Shown: positions 14,561-26,517 of the stretch, in pieces
Layout: the number at the start of each line of letters is the position of its first letter
Position numbering within the stretch: position 1 is the stretch's first letter
NCBI GenBank assembly: GCA_029962745.1
Contig: CM057153.1
Span: forward strand, 35,915,340 to 35,979,339
Length of the DNA: 64,000 bases
DNA from: Echinometra lucunter
Lineage: Eukaryota; Echinodermata; Echinoidea; Camarodonta; Echinometridae
Reading direction: 5' to 3'
Program-made: the position numbers and the translations under genes
Notes under the pieces: generated by a model
Told to the model about the DNA's origin: nothing
Databases searched by the model: none
Seen by the model: the letters and a program-made list of their open reading frames with translations, nothing else

Positions 14561-15671
14561 TAGATAGTAAGCAAGCCCTGAAATGATAGCGGAAAGGAAA
14601 TAGAAAGTTGACCGGTGTATGGAAGAGGTATTGCCCTCTGAGCAGCAGGGTTTCCAAGAGTTGTGTATGGAACAAAGTATAGACGGAAAATAAAAAAAAG
14701 CTTCTCTTTAGGCTTCTGATGTGCATATGTGCATCCTTCTGATGTCAAAGTAAACATTCAGGGAAGTGATAAAAATTTGATATGTTGATAACTTAAGCAA
14801 GCTTCCAATTAACAGGATCCAAACTCAGGAGTGAATGATAATTGGAGAAATGAAAAAAAAGGGTATTACCACAGACATTCTAAATCACCCCTCCAGTCTA
14901 CAAGTGAGAAAAATATATAAGCAACACCCCAATCTCTTTTTGTTTGTAGTAGAAAATTGTAAACAGCACATTTGATTTGATTTGTCGAACAAAGCAGTTT
15001 GTCTGAATTGAGAATGACTAGGTAGGTCTCTTTAACCCTAAGTTTTCATGGATTCATAACGATCAGACCAGGATGTCGGTCAAATCTAAGAAAAAACATC
15101 AAGCATTAGCAGAGATATCTGTACCCATCCCTCCAAAAGTGTATACAAGGTCTATAAGCTCTACTCTTAATATCTTGGCAAAAATGTGAGTGATAGTATT
15201 TGCAATATGGTACATCAAGATGCATCCCTTTTTCCTCCTATCTTAATGTCAGTGTCTTCGAATACATCCATTAACATCATGCAAAATTATACTCTTCTTT
15301 ACCAAGATAGAAAGAGCACAGATTTAAGAGAAGCCAGCCCAGAGATGGATTGAGTGCTACCATCAGCTGATAAATGTTACAACTGCAGCAAGTAATGAAG
15401 AGAAATTTATCTCTTCTTTTCTTCAGGGCTTCACTGAGGCATCACTGAGTGCGAAGAAAGAGCCTGAAGTAAACCACTTGTCCCGGACGAGTCCTCGAAA
15501 AATTACTTATCTGTCGAATGTTTACGTTCTGGTAGTTCGCTCTAGCAGCAGAGTAGCCTGCAATCGTAAATCATTCTACGGGGACTTGGAGTATATTTTT
15601 TTTCTGATCAGAGCTGCCTTTTGATATCTGTGTTGGTCAAGATCAAGGTATCTCTGTCATGGTGTGTCCAT

Positions 15672-15776
15672 ATCATTGAAAGAAAAGTCATAGGAATAGT
15701 TTAATATTATTGAAATAAAAGTCATAGGAATAGTTTAATATTATTGAAATAAAAGTCATAGGAATAGTTTGATATC
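15672..15776. repeat. Minisatellite, about 34 bp in three copies
   Basis: Three near-identical copies of a unit around attgaaataaaagtcatagg followed by aatagtttaatatt. The first and last copies show one or two changes. Confidence 0.92.
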
Positions 15777-15794
15777 AATTTTTCGTCCAGATGG

Positions 15795-15995
15795 CAAGAC
15801 ATTAACAGTTGCCACTCTCGACCCAGGTGTAGTAAATGGGTACCCAGTATGAAGAATTTCCTGCAAATGCTAGAGCACCTTAATGGCTGCCTTGCTAAAG
15901 CTGGGGTAATAATAGTGGAGCATGAGGAGTGTCAGTTCTGACAGACATGAGGGCTATACAAGAATCCACTATTATCATTATTATTATTATTATCA
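15795..15995 (+). mobile_element. SINE-like fragment with TTA/ATT tail
   Basis: Contains gtaaatgggtacccagtatg and gctgccttgctaaagctggg, ending in a (TTA)n tract at about 15970-15992. The GTAAATGGGTACC block recurs inverted at 28489-28501, so both belong to one family. The tRNA-like head is missing here. Confidence 0.6.
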
Positions 15996-17650
15996 GATCA
16001 TCCAATGGCTTTTGGAAACTGTTTAAATGCCATGAAGCAAAGGTAGAATTTCCTCTGTGTCTTGTCGGTAAAACTAAAAAGAATTAGAGTTTCTTTTGAA
16101 TTACATTATATGGTACACTTCAGAAAACTGTGAAATATTTGAATTGAATAACAGATTTAGCAAGCCAGAGAAATATAGATATCAATAGTTGTATGCTGTT
16201 GAAAGTGTTTGATTGCTAGGTGATAAGTTGTCAATAAGGTATTCAGAAGAGCTCCAGATCTGTGTACAGCACTTTGTTCCACCACCTTTTCATCCTAGCT
16301 GAGCAACTCAACCCTTGGAAATGTTCTAGGGTTGACACTGTGTGTCTCTTGAAGCTTTCATAAATCTTTCCCTTGGGTGTTCTACACCAGACTACCCTGC
16401 ACAGTCTGGCTAGATTTTACCAGTGATTAACATGAATGTTACTCCTTGTTTTTACTCCAGTATACATTTCATACCCAATGTTTTTCTCACAAGAAAAAAA
16501 CACAAGAAAACATTATTCCAGTATACCATGATGATGGTTTGTTTAGAATTGATATGTTTTGTAAGAGGGGTATAACATCCAGATATTTTTGCTGCTAATC
16601 ATTCCAGTTTTGCAGGAAGGATTCTTACTGTTTAGCCCTTTTGATGGCCTTATCAATATTATCAATGCTAAATTCCTCCTATTTCCTTCAAATTTGATAT
16701 AATAAAAGCAGACAAAATACGTGGTATACCAAATTTTGCCGTAAACTATTTATACTTTTTACTGTGAAGTATTCCTAAGTATTGCTGCAGAAGGTTGCCC
16801 GATATGAAATATCCCAGACAGAATCTTGGACTCCGTTTTCGTTACGAGATTGGAAAGAGGATCGGGCTATCATGGGGCGAACCATGGCATGTGCCAGGGA
16901 TGTCCACTGGCACGCCATGGGTTCACACCTGCAGGGCGTAGCACGATTTATCTTGGCACTCTCTGTACAGTAAACTGCAAATTGGCGCACCCTGGATCTC
17001 CCCTGGACCATGCCCAGAGGTGGTCCGGTTTGGAATCGCTGTGGACCTCCCTGGATTGCGTCTCAACAATGTCGCCGCATTCTCACCTTAGAGGTGGCGC
17101 GATCTAGCGCTCGCTAGATCATGCTGTCCCTTGTAATGAGAACGGGGTCTAGGTATGAAAGGGGGTATCTCTCTCTTTCTCTCTCTGTCATTCTCTCTCC
17201 GCTTGGGTGCGTTGCCCTCGCATGCTTCCTTGCAACTTCCATCTCCGTCACCTTTTAATGAATATGTGTGATTAATGCTCTCTGGACACGTCCCCCAAAC
17301 AAAATCATAAACAACGATCCATGATGATATCTGAGACATCTAGGTGTTGCTAGAAACCACTGGAATATTATGACATCCTAGATCTCAAAGGCTGAATATG
17401 GTTTTAAAACTTTTAGTCATTAAGTACAGAAAAAATTGATATAAAAGAAGACTTCACAGTGGTGTATTTAGAACAATGAGGCTTGGTATTGACTCATAGA
17501 TTTGTTGAAAATGTGCACTTATGAACTTTGCACAGTGACATCTACAGTCAGTAGAAAGAGATGAAATATGAATATTACCCCTTGTTGTTGATATAAGGAG
17601 AGAAGAGGTGTAGATTATTTTTATTACAATTTGAAGGGCATAGACTATAT

Positions 17651-17735
17651 TGTCTTGTTTGAAGCCAGAAGGGCATTAAGTCTGTATAAAATGATATGAT
17701 TTTATTTAATGCCCTTCTGGCTCCAAGCAGATGAC
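17651..17735. mobile_element. Short foldback element
   Basis: Inverted arms gaagccagaagggcattaa (left) and ttaatgcccttctggctcca (right) can form a hairpin. A related arm, with atttaatgcccttttagctc and caaacagacaatatag, lies at bases 7-45 of the window, so the family is dispersed. Confidence 0.7.
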
Positions 17736-18929
17736 ATACATGTAATTTTGTTAATTAGAAGTGAATTAGAAGTAAAATGATTGAAATTGGAGGCCAGAGC
17801 TCATTTTGGTGTAAGCTGACCAGGTTTTCGTGAATTTATTGATAGATTTAGGAAATTGATAGAATTGTTCATGTACTCCTTTATCTCCATTATTCATTGA
17901 TTGTATGTTTCAATATCTGTATGAATTGTCTGTTCTGTCTGTGCATGTTTTTGAAACCTGTCTTGAACATATAAGTGACACAAGTTCCTGTATCATTCTT
18001 CAAGAATTTGTAGGACTCACCTTTTGATTATTTTTTCTAGATGACATCATGTTCTTCCTCCACGAGTTCAACAACGCAAAGTACACTGCATGGCAAGCTG
18101 AAATCTTTGATAGAATTGTTATACATGACAGCAGCTTGTGGCCAAATACTTTCGCAAATAAAGTGACACCGAACACCCAAGATGTGTAAATAATACTCCC
18201 ATCTAAGGTGCCACCACCACACCCCCGAGCATATCTCGCCCCTTGACAGACCCCCCTTCATCTTGCCCCTTGCCGTCAGCTATGGCTTTAGCTTTCACTG
18301 ATGGTTTGATTTGAAAATAATTCATCTTTTCTTGTGGTCTGGCCGGTGTATGCACTTCAGGTATCATGTGTTGTAATCAAACAGAGACAAATTCTTAGAA
18401 AGTACACCACTTTCACTATTACCTTCCAACCAGGTGGACAGTGAAATGTATTTTCTTGCTCCCTTTATATTCCGAGAAATTATTGCACATCCTGCAGGCA
18501 GATTTTAGAAGTTTTTTTGTATTTATATGTTTTATTAGATCCACAATCAACAAAAACAAAATATAAACAAAAAATAACTAATCAAAAGCAATTACAATAT
18601 TTACAGGTAATCATACAACAATTAGAAGAAAAACAACAACAGAATAAACAAACAACCCCCCCCCCAAAAAAAGGCGGAAATTTATCTCAATGACTCAGAC
18701 ATATTAGAGTTATCTTTTACAAAGTTGTTAATATACCCTTATGTAGTTTGAAAGTATGAGTAATTGAGGTTGAGTACTTCATGAGAATTTCTAAACGATG
18801 ACTTTCTCCCTTTTCTTTCATCAGACTGTTTGTAATGTATACCTTAAAAATTGACATGGTACAGATCTTTCGAAGTGCATTTCATAACTAACATTGTTAC
18901 ATGTACAGGCATTGAGATGCTCTGGTGAA

Positions 18930-18932
<3 letters not shown>

Positions 18933-18982
<50 letters not shown>

Positions 18983-19016
18983 AAGAGAGAGGAAGAGAGG
19001 AGAGAGAAGGAGAGAG
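18933..19016. repeat. GA microsatellite and purine-rich tract
   Basis: (GA)n to about 18976, then mixed G/A sequence. A separate CT tract follows at 19373-19434. Confidence 0.95.
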
Positions 19017-19369
19017 GGTGTATTTCAAAGAAAGTGAGTTTAATGTAGCTATGACCCTACTGGAGACTGAATTTAGAAAAAAAAGATATTTGGAGAATTC
19101 CATGTTTAAAAAAGGTATCATTTTACATACTGGTTACCCTGCTGGAAACCTAATCTTACAAAGCGTGAAATATTGACCTACAAGGAATGTATGTCATCAG
19201 AGGTCATAGGGGTCATTGACCCACTTTCCTGGTCCTTGGGGTGGTCAATGTCTAATCCCATCCCAATGATAAGCAGGTTCATTAAGAAAGAGATCATTAT
19301 TGATACCATTAGTCTGTGCGTTGTCACTTTTATTCTTGCTATAATCTTTTAATCTTGTTTTCTTATATC

Positions 19370-19372
<3 letters not shown>

Positions 19373-19434
<62 letters not shown>
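19373..19434. repeat. CT microsatellite
   Basis: About 30 nearly perfect CT units. Confidence 0.97.
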
Positions 19435-19437
<3 letters not shown>

Positions 19438-19815
19438 GATGTTATAGAGGATTGATTGTAAGCTAATGTGCAAGAATAAACTTTTTAAAAGTTTTCTCAA
19501 ATTTCAGAGATATATACATCAGAGCAGTTGTGATGATATTTAAGTTGCATGGCTGCTCCAGATTTTGTGAAATTTCTCCTGATAATGGGGAATGGTCACA
19601 AAATACCATAATTTCATAGCATCTTTTTTTAATGACTAATTGGAAATATTAAATAAGGAAGATTTACAATTCTATTTTTGTATCATGTGATAAGATGATA
19701 TCACAAATTCAAATTCATGGCACAGATTATAGATTATGCAGTGGTCTCTATGTAATTTAGAGGATTAAGTCTTTGTTTTTGACCACCTGACTAGTGTCCA
19801 CAGATATTTAACACT

Positions 19816-19818
<3 letters not shown>

Positions 19819-19890
<72 letters not shown>
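19819..19890. repeat. AT microsatellite, 36 units
   Basis: Uninterrupted (AT)36, self-complementary. Confidence 0.98.
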
Positions 19891-19894
<4 letters not shown>

Positions 19895-20633
19895 GTGGGG
19901 GGGCATTAAAAAGTAACAATTGGGGCCTCCCTGACAGTCTTATGTTCGCCCTTTTCACCCAAACATTGGGGTTCAACATACTGACCTGGACCCTGTCTTT
20001 CAAGACCCAGAATACCAGGCGACAACTTGAACATGAGATATTCTATCCTCCCTCAGGAATCACCCTAAAGTTTAAAATAGATGACTCAACTTTGGGTTGC
20101 CATGGTAATACAGCATTGGTACAAAAAGGCCAAGTATTTAGCAGGGTTATGTTACATTTTCGTCTGACCTCCCATCACCTTTGACACAGAGGTCAATGAT
20201 AATATGTAGGTAATTAGACATGGATACCAGTAGTTGTCTCATCTTGTTGGGGATCTTTTTCCAAGTGTTGACAAAGTCTCTAGAAACTTATTATGATTCA
20301 TGTTTGTGGTGAGTGGCTCATTCTACTTTCATTGGGTGAAGGAGCTAGAGTCATATTGTTAAAAGTGAGCTGTTTTTGTACGAAAAATACTTGAAGAACT
20401 ATCAATGATGAGATGCATTAAAAGTGAATGTCTTCACAAATGGAGATAATTCCATTGGTTTGAATGAAGACAAAGTCATATCTGGAGTAGGCTACATGCA
20501 TGAGACTGCTACTTTAGAAAGGCTGCATTATGACACAAAAATAAGTCCTAATGTGATTGAAAATCTTTTCTCTGTCCATTCATTCATACATACATTGTAT
20601 ATAGAAATTTCAGAAAGATATATTTCAACATCA

Positions 20634-20780
20634 TTTTTTTTTTTTTTTTTTTTGGGGGGGGGGGGGGGAAGGGATAAAGACTGTTGGTTAACATGTACAT
20701 GTAATCATGTTTTATCATGTGATCCCGTAATCTTGATAAACACTCACTTGCTTCCCCTCCCCCCCCCCCAAAAAAAAAAA
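20634..20780. repeat. Inverted homopolymer hairpin: T20-G15 ... C11-A11
   Basis: A run of 20 T and 15 G (20634-20668) is answered 90 bp later by 11 C and 11 A (20759-20780). The flanking gaaggg and cttccc also pair. Together they could form a small MITE-like foldback. Confidence 0.8.
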
Positions 20781-21214
20781 GCAAACAAAAGCAAAACAAA
20801 ACGATGATCCAAGTTTTCTGGTAGGTTGTCTGTATTAGCTATTGACTGATCTGGGGAAAGATATTTTTAGATGTTAAGCCCCTGGGAAAGTCTTTGTTCT
20901 ACCAATTTAAAAAAAAACAATTGAACTTGGCAACCCAGGGTTAGCATTACAACCAATCAGATGAAGTCATATTTATTGACTGTTCTATCCCAATTCAAGG
21001 CTGTAAATCTATGAAGTGATCCACCTGTATGAAATATTAGTGATTATTATGGAAGGTCAAAGGTGAAAATGGCTTTAGGGGTTCCAGGGGTGTATCTCTA
21101 CCTCCCTGAATTTGAGATGGTATCTTTTGACAAATGTTTGAAATATATGTATGGAATTTTATTGAAGTTTACGTTATAAGGAAACCAATCCAGTCATTAG
21201 TGTCTTACATGCAA

Positions 21215-21738
21215 TACGTCGGCTTCCCGGAAAAAGGCCGTTATCGACCTTTTCTCAATTTTCCCGCCATTTTTTTTTCCATTACATAAATGGAAAAAGC
21301 ATGTCATAAGCTTTCTTCTCGTACCATTCTCGAACCCTCAATTTGACGTCATTATGACGTAATAAGCCAAAACAACAAAATTACACGAGCACGTGAATTC
21401 CTCCTCACTCAACGTGCTTACGCGCATAGACCGATTCTCAATAGCGTCCTTTTCCTGGGAACTGGATTTACGTACTTGCGCATTTTTGGTCCGGGAAGAA
21501 AGCCGTAAAGAATAAAATGCTAATGATTAGAAAACCTTTAGAGTGTTTGAAATAAAAGCACAAAATATCATTGAAGAAAAAAATCTTGCTCTGTCAGAAA
21601 GTTTGAGAGTTAGGACAGAAAAATTATACACTAGCTGCTAAAAGCTCAAAATAAGGTAAAAACTTCATTCTCGTTTTTCTCGAAAACGTACTTTTCGCGC
21701 ACGTGCGCGTTAGCGGCCTTTTTCCGGGAAAGCTACGA
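21215..21738. mobile_element. Non-autonomous element with ~24-bp terminal inverted repeats
   Basis: Left end tacgtcggcttcccggaaaa; the right end, reverse-complemented, is cgtagctttcccggaaaaag, and both continue AGGCCG. The interior is richer in CG than the flanks, has no coding capacity, and contains TTGACGTCATTATGACGTAA. Confidence 0.7.
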
Positions 21739-21833
21739 ATAAATTCATGGACATACATGTAGTTTTATGAAAAAAGCATTTGTCTATTCATCTTTGCTTT
21801 GTTGTTGCTCTACATATAAAGTACTGTGACAAC

Positions 21834-21974
21834 TGGGGAGCATTTCATGAAGAGTTTTGTCTGTGATTTTCACTGACTAATTTGCTTTCAGCCAATCAGA
21901 TGCGAGGATTTTCAGTAGCTTATAACATTTGTCGGTGCTTTTCACCGACAAAACTCTTCATGAAACGCTCCCCA
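21834..21974. mobile_element. MITE, 141 bp, 28-bp inverted repeats
   Basis: Ends tggggagcatttcatgaaga and, reverse-complemented, tggggagcgtttcatgaaga, with one mismatch over 28 bp. The core has ccaatcagatgcgaggattt. It is the same family as the copy at 27147-27281. Confidence 0.88.
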
Positions 21975-22553
21975 GGAGTGCTGTGTCACTGACACTACCA
22001 CTTGTCAGATTAGAATGTCTAATTCACAATGCAAGTTCACTGTAAAGTCAAATAGTGTTAGTGGTAAAGTTTGACTGTTCTGGCCTTCTCCCCCAAATTC
22101 AGAAAGGTGAACAGGGTATGCCTCTGTGACATGGATACATATGACCCGTATCAGCCAATCAGAGTGTAAAGCAACCCCAATGTCATAGCTAGGTCTCATG
22201 GGATACTACTTTGACGTAATAACAAAATAAAAGGCCCAGTTTTCACTAATCTGCATCCAGAAGGTCTTGGAATGTAGTAAAAAATTGTTTTGGGAGAGCA
22301 GTTTGGATCTTCATAAGATCACTGATATCTGATAAACCTTTTGTCCGGCATTTTGTTTTAAGAGTGAATCAAACCACGTTTTGAGCACTGAATATATTTG
22401 TTTCTCACCGAGGACGGAGTGAAGATATGTGAATTTGAAAAACAAAACCTCTTGAATGTAGCTTTCTCAATATTGCTATAAAAGTGAAATGAAGAAAATG
22501 GAAAAAGATAATGTGTACATGGCAATATTTGTACACCTCACAATCTCCTTATA

Positions 22554-22735
22554 ATGCGAATCTTATGCACAATATGATGATTGCATCTGAAAATGAAATC
22601 TGCAGCTGCGTTGAAAGGTAGCATCTTTAGGGAAACCTAGACATTATTGATAGATGAATTTTGAGAGATTTCCTGATATTGATGTGTCTGGAATTGAAGA
22701 TTTGTATGCTGTATACATGGAATTATAGTCCTTGA
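22554..22735. repeat. Direct duplication, copy 1
   Basis: About 182 bp, nearly identical to 23539-23719, with a few substitutions and one 1-nt indel by eye. There is no inverted repeat or coding sequence in it. Confidence 0.95.
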
Positions 22736-22810
22736 TTATGGTAACTGGTACACATTGAAATATTGGAAATATTGGAAATATTGCTATAATCCAATGTTAA
22801 ATACAGTCAT

Positions 22811-23075
22811 GAGGTTGTCATGTTTTCTATCTGATAACTGACGTCAGCAGGGTCTATCTTGGGAGTTGTTTATCGAACACCAAACCTGCAGGTTATAGAC
22901 TGCATCAAGATGAACTGATGTGATAGTTTTATCTGACATTATTTGGTTGTCGGGTTTTATCTGTGAAAACTGGCATCAGCAGGCCTCAGTCTCCGGTGTA
23001 TTTCACAGAATATCAAACACCCAGTTTCAATCAAAATACAGAACGCACCAAGATGAAATGATGTGATATTTTGAT
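22811..23075. repeat. Diverged tandem duplication, unit about 130 bp
   Basis: Two units share ggttgtc, ttttatctg, CATCAGCAG/CGTCAGCAG and caagatgaa-tgatgtgata in the same order, with many differences between. Confidence 0.7.
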
Positions 23076-23538
23076 ACCACTATTCCCAGGTGGTGGGGAG
23101 AGGAATGTGCGTACAACAAGCAAAGCAAGTTGTGTGGGTAAAAACCAGGGGGCAGATCCAGGAGTTTGTGAGAAAAAAAAAAGTGGTGGGGGGGGGGGGC
23201 AAAGTTCTGAAAAAAGATGGACATTTCAATTTTCGGTGCCAGTTTATTCAGAAACTCACGGACAAGCCAAACAAATCAGTAAAAATTCCAGAGATGTGGC
23301 TTACCTGTATCTTCTGGAGTCTGGATTATAGAATGAGTCTGTAAATCAAGCTTATTACATTCAGCTTGAAAAGTCTCGCTTTATTATTGAAAAGTATGGG
23401 AAATCAGAGCAACCTGCTCCATTAATGAAGGCAGTTCATTTCAGTTATGTTTAGGTGTCCCTTGTAGATGCAACCCACAGTGGTATTCAATTAGTTCTAA
23501 TTCAGCATGGGAGATAAATGGGGGAAAATAATCATTTT

Positions 23539-23719
23539 ATGCGAATCTTATGCACAATATGATGATTGCGTCTGAAAATCAAATCTGCAGCTGCGTGAAA
23601 GGTAGCATCTTTAGGGAAACCTAGACATTGTTGATAGATGAATTTTGAGAGATTTCCTGATATTGATGTGTCTGGAATTGAAGATTTGTATGCTGTATAC
23701 ATGGAATTATAGTCCTTGA
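23539..23719. repeat. Direct duplication, copy 2
   Basis: Second copy of 22554-22735, starting about 985 bp downstream of the first in the same orientation. Confidence 0.95.
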
Positions 23720-24307
23720 ACTACATGTATGCTTCATCTACACTTGATGAATTATCAATACTAGTAATCCTATGAATTATATCACTGCTCTCTATAACTT
23801 CAACTTGAATAGAGACAGGTGCAAGAGCTGCATTTTGAAAAGCGAGACTGTGGGTAACCTTCGTCTCTTTAGGGCAGTCTTTCACCTTCTTTAGTCATGG
23901 GGAGGTGTCATTTCTGTGTGTGCAGCTTCATTTCTTGTAAACTATTTTCAGTATTGATATCTCATGAAACAGTTTGTGAGGTTGCCATCGATCGGACAAA
24001 TTTCGATTAGTCGGGATAAGTGCAAATCTTCTATACAGGGTCAATGCTTATTCTTGTATTTGATCGCCTACAGTTAAATTTCCACTAGCTTAATGTAATT
24101 ATTTTGTTTATAAAAGTGGCTGCCCAAGTAAAGAAAATTCTAACCAAATGATCAGACTATTAGGACGGTTTCTTATGTAGCAAATTTAATAAAATTAGGA
24201 ATATTCCTTAGTGTGAAATTTTTGGCTGTGTGCTGACATTGAAAATTGCAAAGCAACTTGTCAAACTCTTATCATTCTTTCCTCTCTCATTCTTATCTTC
24301 CTTACAG

Positions 24308-24673
24308 TATGTACTGGGACAGATCAAGGTACCGCCAAACCTTACAACAGCGACAGCGACGATGGTGCACGTCAACAGTACTACGAAGAATTGAAGGACA
24401 GATATACAAACTGTACCTATGTGGATGGAAACCTTGAAATTTCATTTCTCCACGAGGAAGAATACGATTTAAGCTTTCTCTCTTCGATACGGGAAGTGAC
24501 AGGATACATTCTTATTTTGCTTACGTACTCGCGGGTGGTACCTCTGACAAACCTACGTGTGATCCGAGGCACGAAGCTTTACGACAACAAGTACGCCCTC
24601 TATGTTGCATTAACTTTTCATACTGGAGATCCATCGATAGCTACAGAAGAGATTTGGTTAACATCATTACATG
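24308..24673 (+). CDS. EGFR: EGFR exon E2: L1 ligand-binding domain, N-terminal part
   Basis: Acceptor cttacag and donor gtgagt bound a 366-nt exon, phase 1 in and phase 1 out. It begins VCTGTDQ and contains NCTYVDGNLEISF, YDLSFLSSIREVTGYILI and LRVIRG, the leucine-rich ladder of the receptor L domain. It ends at LTSLHG, the same point as vertebrate exon 3. Vertebrates split this segment into two exons of 152 and 184 nt; here they form one, with a moderately longer sequence (an acidic Asp/Ser stretch follows the first residues). NCT is a possible N-glycosylation site. The mature receptor N-terminus should lie at or just before this exon. Confidence 0.95.
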
Positions 24674-25154
24674 GTGAGTAGAGTAAAGAGATGAACAATA
24701 GACATGACCTCTGTTAAATCTTGTAAGTACCACTTATGACGAAATCCTGGCCTAGGATTAGGATGAAGTTACTTTCAGTACAAGCAGTAAAGTCTGACTT
24801 GCAGATTTTAAAAAAAATGTTGAAAAAATTAAGAAATATAATAAAGTTATTGATTATTTTTTACATGAAAAAAATGGAAAACATAGAAAATCACAAAAAA
24901 GTTATCAACTTGGTTTATGAATATTTTTGATGCCATTCCTTGACTATTTTCCAACTGCTGTGTACATTATATATCTATTCCCTTGTCATTGCCTTGTCAT
25001 TGATTTAAATCTTTTAAAAAGAAACAGAGTTATGATATTTCCCATTTGCAGCAATTCAAACTATTTATCATTCTTTTGGATAGGCCTACTTTTGGAGCAT
25101 ACAAACTCTGCTGTAATTTTTTACATTAGATTATTTTGTTTTTCCTTGTTTCAG

Positions 25155-25292
25155 AAATCTTAAAAGGCGATGTATACTTCCATCAGAACAACCAACTGTG
25201 CTATGTGGAGACGATCGCCTGGGACGATATGCAACCTGGGCTGGTGGCTAATATCTCTATGTGGGATGAACATCCACAACGAAACTGCTCAC
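25155..25292 (+). CDS. EGFR: EGFR exon E3: end of L1 domain
   Basis: Acceptor tttcag and donor gtgaga, 138 nt, phases 1/1 (135 nt in vertebrate EGFR exon 4). It encodes EILKGDVYFHQNNQLCYVETIAWDDM followed by NISMWDEHPQRNCS. NQLCYVETIAW is the conserved disulphide-anchored final turn of L1. NIS and NCS are possible glycosylation sites. Confidence 0.95.
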
Positions 25293-25887
25293 GTGAGAAT
25301 TATTCACTATTTTCACAGTATCCCTACCACATTGGGTGTACACCAAGAGGATGTGGATAGAATGAGGGGGAGGAATATTATGTTGTACCTCGATTATTGT
25401 TCCAATGAACCACTCTAAGAATAAAGCAAAAATAAAACAATACATAATATTTGTACAGTACATTACGTTAATACTTCAGTGCATTCTACAGTGTCAATGT
25501 TATAACCCCAATCACTTGTTTTTTAGCCAACACACAAGTGTGCACCATCTCCACTGCTTAGGGAGCATTCCTACCATTTGGCACCATTCAGATACATACA
25601 TGCATGCATGCACGAAAATGCTGTCTTAAAAATACTTTGGAAATAAACTTTTAATTTTGGGGTCGTTAAATGGGAAAGATTGAACATAATGATTTTGATA
25701 AATAACATTTATGTAGCAGAATGACTCAAGCTCTTTTAAGTTGCAATATTTTTATGCATTCCAACAAATACATGTGGTATCACATTGGTACATTTACAGC
25801 TAAAAGAATAACAAAACTACTGGCACTCAAAATTAGATACTGTTACAGATGAATATGTTTTTATTTAACAATGCTTTTCTTTCACAG

Positions 25888-25953
25888 AACTTCAATGCCA
25901 TGAATCTTGCAATGGGCATTGCTGGGGTCCAGGACCAGAACATTGTCAAATAT
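25888..25953 (+). CDS. EGFR: EGFR exon E4: start of furin-like cysteine-rich region 1
   Basis: Short 66-nt exon, phases 1/1 (69 nt in vertebrates). It encodes QLQCHESCNGHCWGPGPEHCQI, with the C-x3-C-x3-CWGPGP-x2-C signature that opens the first cysteine-rich domain of ErbB receptors. Confidence 0.94.
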
Positions 25954-26398
25954 GTAAGTATTATACCAGGGGACATTTTTAGTCAAGCGTATGACCAAAA
26001 AGAAAAATGATCAGTTTAGACCTCATTTTCTACTGTTTATCTCTTACATATGGAAGGCTCCCAATTTGGATTTCTGTACGTTAAGATTTCTGCTAGTAGA
26101 CAGACATGATTTTTTTTTTTCAGGCATTAAAAATTGGGTAGGTCATGTAAGTCTTGTTGGTTGGTTTTATACCTTAAATTCTAGTATTTTAATGCCCTAG
26201 ATTGAAAGAATGCAAGACTGCATTTAAATCCATGTTTTCTCAGATCTGTATTTGACAGAGTTGTTGATATAGTTTATACTTGTAAGATTGTACATGTAGC
26301 ATTGTACCTTTGTATATGATTGCATTCATAAGATGGTTGCAATCAAAAGGTGGTTGCATTCAAAAGATGGCTGAAGTTCACTTTTTGCCTTACTGCAG

Positions 26399-26517
26399 TG
26401 ACACTGAAGGATTGCAGTTCGACGTGTGACTACCGATGTCGAGGTCCAACCCAGGCTGACTGCTGCCACAGGAGTTGTGCAGGAGGTTGCACCAATTCTT
26501 CCAATTCGGGATGCCTG
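26399..26517 (+). CDS. EGFR: EGFR exon E5: furin-like cysteine-rich region 1
   Basis: 119 nt, identical in length to vertebrate EGFR exon 6, phase 1 in and 0 out. It encodes DCSSTCDYRCRGPTQADCCH followed by RSCAGGCTNSSNSGCL. The paired cysteines match family modules in order and spacing. This region includes the base of the dimerisation arm domain. NSS is a possible glycosylation site. Confidence 0.95.

Larger units (their letters stand above)
1..24307. other. Upstream region / probable intron 1 without recognised exons
   Basis: No coding exon could be identified in this 24 kb. The first recognised exon starts in phase 1, as vertebrate EGFR exon 2 does, so a signal-peptide exon ending after a first codon base must lie upstream, in this stretch or before the window. 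The sequence is mostly AT-rich and intron-like. It holds CT/GA, AT and TAA microsatellites, SINE-like and inverted-repeat elements (listed separately), and several islands richer in GC and CG dinucleotides without visible repeats, near 2.03-2.25, 2.58-2.79, 5.69-5.89, 9.24-9.47, 13.88-14.56, 15.42-15.60 and 16.79-17.12 kb. Short open frames here resemble no family I recognise. Confidence 0.6.

Noticed and set aside
19791..20003. Minus-strand frame with a long Tyr-Ile repeat
   Set aside because: Translation of the (AT)36 microsatellite.
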